A DNA stretch of 8,042 nucleotides from Leptospira yanagawae serovar Saopaulo str. Sao Paulo = ATCC 700523 (lineage in GTDB: Bacteria > Spirochaetota > Leptospiria > Leptospirales > Leptospiraceae), in assembly GCF_000332475.2 (NCBI RefSeq), contig NZ_AOGX02000020.1, positions 1 through 8,042 of the forward strand. The letters are read 5' to 3'. Shown in pieces: positions 6,445-8,042 of this stretch. The position numbers were made by a program, and so were the translations under genes. The notes under the pieces are model-generated. The model saw only the letters and a list, made by a program, of their open reading frames with translations, searched no databases and was not told the origin of the DNA. Numbering within the stretch: position 1 is the stretch's first letter; every line of letters begins with the position of its first letter.

Positions 6445-7245
6445 AATGGCACAATCAGATACACATTAAATTAGAAAAATAAAAATGAAAGTCAAACTTA
6501 TAATCTTCCTTACATATTCTATTATCTTTTCTTTCATTAGTTATTGTGATACTCCGTCAGAAACTGATAAATCTTTTGAAAAATGCAGTAATGTTAAAAG
6601 TGATATTAAAGTAAAATATACGGGCGTATATAAATATGTTTACGAAGATGGAGGAGGACTAGACGAAAATCATCATATAATTCTCGAAGACAATAATGGG
6701 AAGATTAGAGGTTTCTATTTTGGAACAAGCGATGATTTTGATCAAGCAAGAGAAGGCTATTTACCAGGGTACTTTGCTAAAGAAATGGAGAATATTTGCC
6801 TAGATTCAGAATTGTTTACTTTTACTATCAAAATTACCGAATCAGATTTATTTGATAAACCTATACCTTTATCATTTAAATTTAATCCTCAAAATATAAA
6901 AGCAAAATTCAAGAAATGGGGAATAAATCCTATACTTCGGGAAAGAAATTATAAGGGTAATATCAAAACTAATAAAATAATATTGTCTTTCGATAAAAAC
7001 GATCCAATTGGATTAGAAAAAAGAGAGTTTTCTAAAATTATAGAATAAGTCATATAATCAGTGATTATAAACTCAGTGCCACTTCGTATAACAGCGACTT
7101 ACCGCTTCGCTTCGGGACTTCGCCCTCGCTCGGCCTTCGGCAAATTGTCCTCCTGTCACTCGCCTTGCTTACGCAAGCTGCGTGCCAGTCCCTAACGTCC
7201 CGTTTCCGGGACTCAGGGTCGGACAACTTCGGTAAGTCTAGTTCG
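6437..7245 (+). mobile_element. cassette C6, lipoprotein cassette
   Basis: One-gene unit. The start after the G at 6436 reads TTATACGAAATGGCAC and is complementary to the end GTGCCACTTCGTATAAC (7076-7092) at 16 of 17 positions, the exception being C7082 opposite A6446. Confidence 0.7.
6485..7048 (+). CDS. putative lipoprotein, unknown function
   Basis: A 187-residue protein with a signal peptide (KVK, then LIIFLTYSIIFSF) and lipobox-like FISYC with C21, followed by DTPSE. The mature part is probably membrane-anchored in the envelope. A second cysteine lies near residue 34 and a third near 109. The segment GVYKYVYEDGGG (47-58), then HHIILEDNNGKIRGFYFGTSDD, looks like beta strands of a small extracytoplasmic domain. 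No named family is recognised. An A-rich leader precedes the ATG, without a clear ribosome binding site. It is unrelated in sequence to the C4 lipoprotein as far as can be judged by eye. Confidence 0.75.
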   Translation: MKVKLIIFLTYSIIFSFISYCDTPSETDKSFEKCSNVKSDIKVKYTGVYKYVYEDGGGLDENHHIILEDNNGKIRGFYFGTSDDFDQAREGYLPGYFAKEMENICLDSELFTFTIKITESDLFDKPIPLSFKFNPQNIKAKFKKWGINPILRERNYKGNIKTNKIILSFDKNDPIGLEKREFSKIIE

Positions 7246-7253
7246 TTATACGC
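7084..7253 (+). repeat. attC-like repeat R7
   Basis: Cores are TCGTATAAC (7084-7092) and GTTATACGC (7245-7253). Box pair GACTTACCG/CGGTAAGTC. Its third stem is a fourth version, AAATTGTCC with GGACAACTT, again changed on both sides. The mini-hairpin is GCC-TTC-GGC. One true mismatch lies in the CTGTCAC/GTGCCAG stem. Confidence 0.9.
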
Positions 7254-7641
7254 AATATCCAAAAAGTGATTAAGAGACTCTTGGTAAGTATTTAAGCCTT
7301 TACTTTTGAATTAACGCTCTTTCTCTCTTGAGATTCGTTCTATCGCAGTTCTGTTTTTTAAAGTGCAATTTGGGATATTAAATCCTATTGGAAGAGAAGA
7401 ATAAGAAGTTCTTAAGAAAGAAACAGAGGAAGAGTTCTTGGCCATTTTTTCCGACAGAAAAATAATCTTCTGACTATTATTCTCTTTTTTACCTGTTGAA
7501 GGAAATAATTTTTTTTTTTCAGAACCGATCTGTTAAATGAAGGATCAATTTGATTTTTAAAAAAATAGATGAAGAATGAAAAGAAAAAGGAATTTCGACT
7601 TTAATGTTTTCAAAATACTTTTATCTCTCACATTGGATACT
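7254..7641. other. noncoding body of C7
   Basis: No convincing gene in 388 bp. It shares the opening AATATCCAAAAAGTG, the block GTTCTATCGCAGTTC (7337-7351), a GAGTTCTTGG segment near 7432 and the last 20 or so bases with C3. The middle, including long A and T runs, has diverged from C3 and C8. Confidence 0.5.
7456..7490 (+). terminator. weak terminator-like hairpin in C7
   Basis: AGAAAAATAAT and ATTATTCTCT can pair imperfectly around a short loop and are followed by a run of six T. The stem is almost all A-T, so termination would be weak. It is not seen in C3 or C8. Confidence 0.2.
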
Positions 7642-7808
7642 GCGTATAACAGCGGCTAACCGCATCGCTTCGGGACTAGCCCTCGCTCGGCCTACGGCAC
7701 ATAGGCTTTCTGGCACTCGTTTGCATACGCAAACTCCGTGCCAGTCCCTAACGTCCCGCTTCCGGGACTCAGGGTCAGCCTACGTCGGTTAGCCTATTCG
7801 TTATACGC
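7642..7808 (+). repeat. attC-like repeat R8
   Basis: All stems pair well, including CTGGCAC/GTGCCAG, which is imperfect in R4 and several other copies. It is 163 of 167 identical to R4, so C3 and C7 share both body and repeat by descent. Confidence 0.9.
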
Positions 7809-8042
7809 AATATCCAAAAAGTGTTACTCTCTTAGTAAATATTTAAGCTATATATTAGAACTAACGCATTTTTATTCATGAGATTCGTTCTATCGCAATT
7901 CTGCTGATTAACTAGAAAGTTTTAATGAAAATTTTCAACTTAAGAATTAAGAGAAAAGATGAACTAAAGAAAGAAATGAAGAGTTCTTGGTTTTATCTTA
8001 AATAAGAAATTATTTTTAGATGGCGACTCTATTTTTACATAA
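7809..8042 (+). other. start of cassette C8, noncoding family, cut by window end
   Basis: The unit begins at 7801. It opens with AATATCCAAAAAGTG after the core, carries GTTCTATCGCAATTC at 7887-7901, and its last 82 bp match C3 3022-3103 with about 5 differences. If it keeps the family pattern, a repeat of the R4/R8 type should follow within about 150 bp. No gene is seen. Confidence 0.6.

Larger units (their letters stand above)
7246..7800 (+). mobile_element. cassette C7, noncoding family
   Basis: Second complete noncoding unit, with the same ends as C3: it starts TTATACGCAATATCCA after the G at 7245 and ends TGGATACTGCGTATAAC (7634-7650). It is closed by R8, the near twin of R4. Confidence 0.7.
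1..8042 (+). other. integron-like gene-cassette array (integrase not in window)
   Basis: Eight same-orientation repeats (R1 64-231, R2 430-593, R3 2698-2864, R4 3232-3398, R5 4130-4296, R6 6280-6444, R7 7084-7253, R8 7642-7808) separate AT-rich units. Most units hold one + strand gene, or two in the restriction-modification unit, or none. Each repeat has complementary outer cores (GTATAAC and GTTATAC) and complementary inner boxes (for example GCTAACC and GGTTAGC), the R and L box plan of integron attC sites. The core has T where the attC consensus GTTRRRY expects a purine, but Vibrio repeats are recalled to have GTTATA-type cores. Genes point toward the repeat that follows them, as in integrons, which would place the integrase and attI to the left. 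Integron identity is inferred from architecture alone. Confidence 0.8.

Noticed and set aside
7065..7262. 65-codon minus-strand frame across R7
   Set aside because: It lies almost wholly in the structured repeat and has no ribosome binding site or relative outside the repeats.
64..7808. CRISPR array
   Set aside because: The repeats are about 165 bp and the intervals 0.2 to 2.1 kb with genes, far outside CRISPR dimensions, and no cas gene is present.
64..7808. Repeats as MITEs inserted next to genes
   Set aside because: Not fully excluded, but no target duplications flank the repeats, all copies have one orientation, and the complementarity joins the two ends of the cassette instead of the two ends of the repeat.

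Overview
The window reads as a stretch of a mobile gene-cassette array that looks like a chromosomal integron. No integrase lies inside it. Eight copies (R1 to R8) of a 164-170 bp GC-rich repeat, all in the same orientation, cut very AT-rich DNA into seven complete units and two partial ones. Each repeat opens with a core such as GTATAAC and closes with a complementary core such as GTTATAC, the layout of integron attC sites. Every main cassette gene reads rightward toward the repeat that follows it, as in integron cassettes. The AT-rich composition, two lipoproteins with loose spirochaetal lipoboxes and the general look of the genes suggest a spirochaete, probably Leptospira. That host call is inference.

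Layout, placing the junction after the G of GTTATAC: tail of a cassette (C0) ending in R1 (64-231); C1 (224-585), short, with at most a 29-codon ORF; C2 (586-2856), a two-gene restriction-modification system with a YhdJ-like adenine methyltransferase and its overlapping partner; C3 (2857-3390), essentially noncoding; C4 (3391-4288), a lipoprotein; C5 (4289-6436), a gene with local resemblance to MreB that is split by an IS3-family element (IS407 type, 1187 bp, 4-bp target duplication TTAC); C6 (6437-7245), a second lipoprotein; C7 (7246-7800) and C8 (from 7801, cut by the window end), noncoding relatives of C3.

The main observation is that the two ends of each cassette, which lie in two different repeats, are complementary over 17-18 bp, and the outer part of that match is private to the cassette. 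C1 shows it best: its ends carry a deviant core (GATAATTGC / GCAATTATC), so R1 and R2 are each mismatched within themselves but would be matched in an excised circle. This is what a circular cassette intermediate predicts.

The repeats also show compensatory base changes in several stems, which indicates selection for a folded multi-branched form about 165 nt long. Two A-C mispairs seen on the + strand occur at fixed positions in all eight copies and become G-T wobbles on the - strand. Together with the layout, this suggests that the folded bottom strand is the substrate, as for attC. The structure is longer and more branched than the usual attC, and the cassette-specific arms are not part of the classical description, so this may be an undescribed integron class or an attC-like system with a different recombinase.
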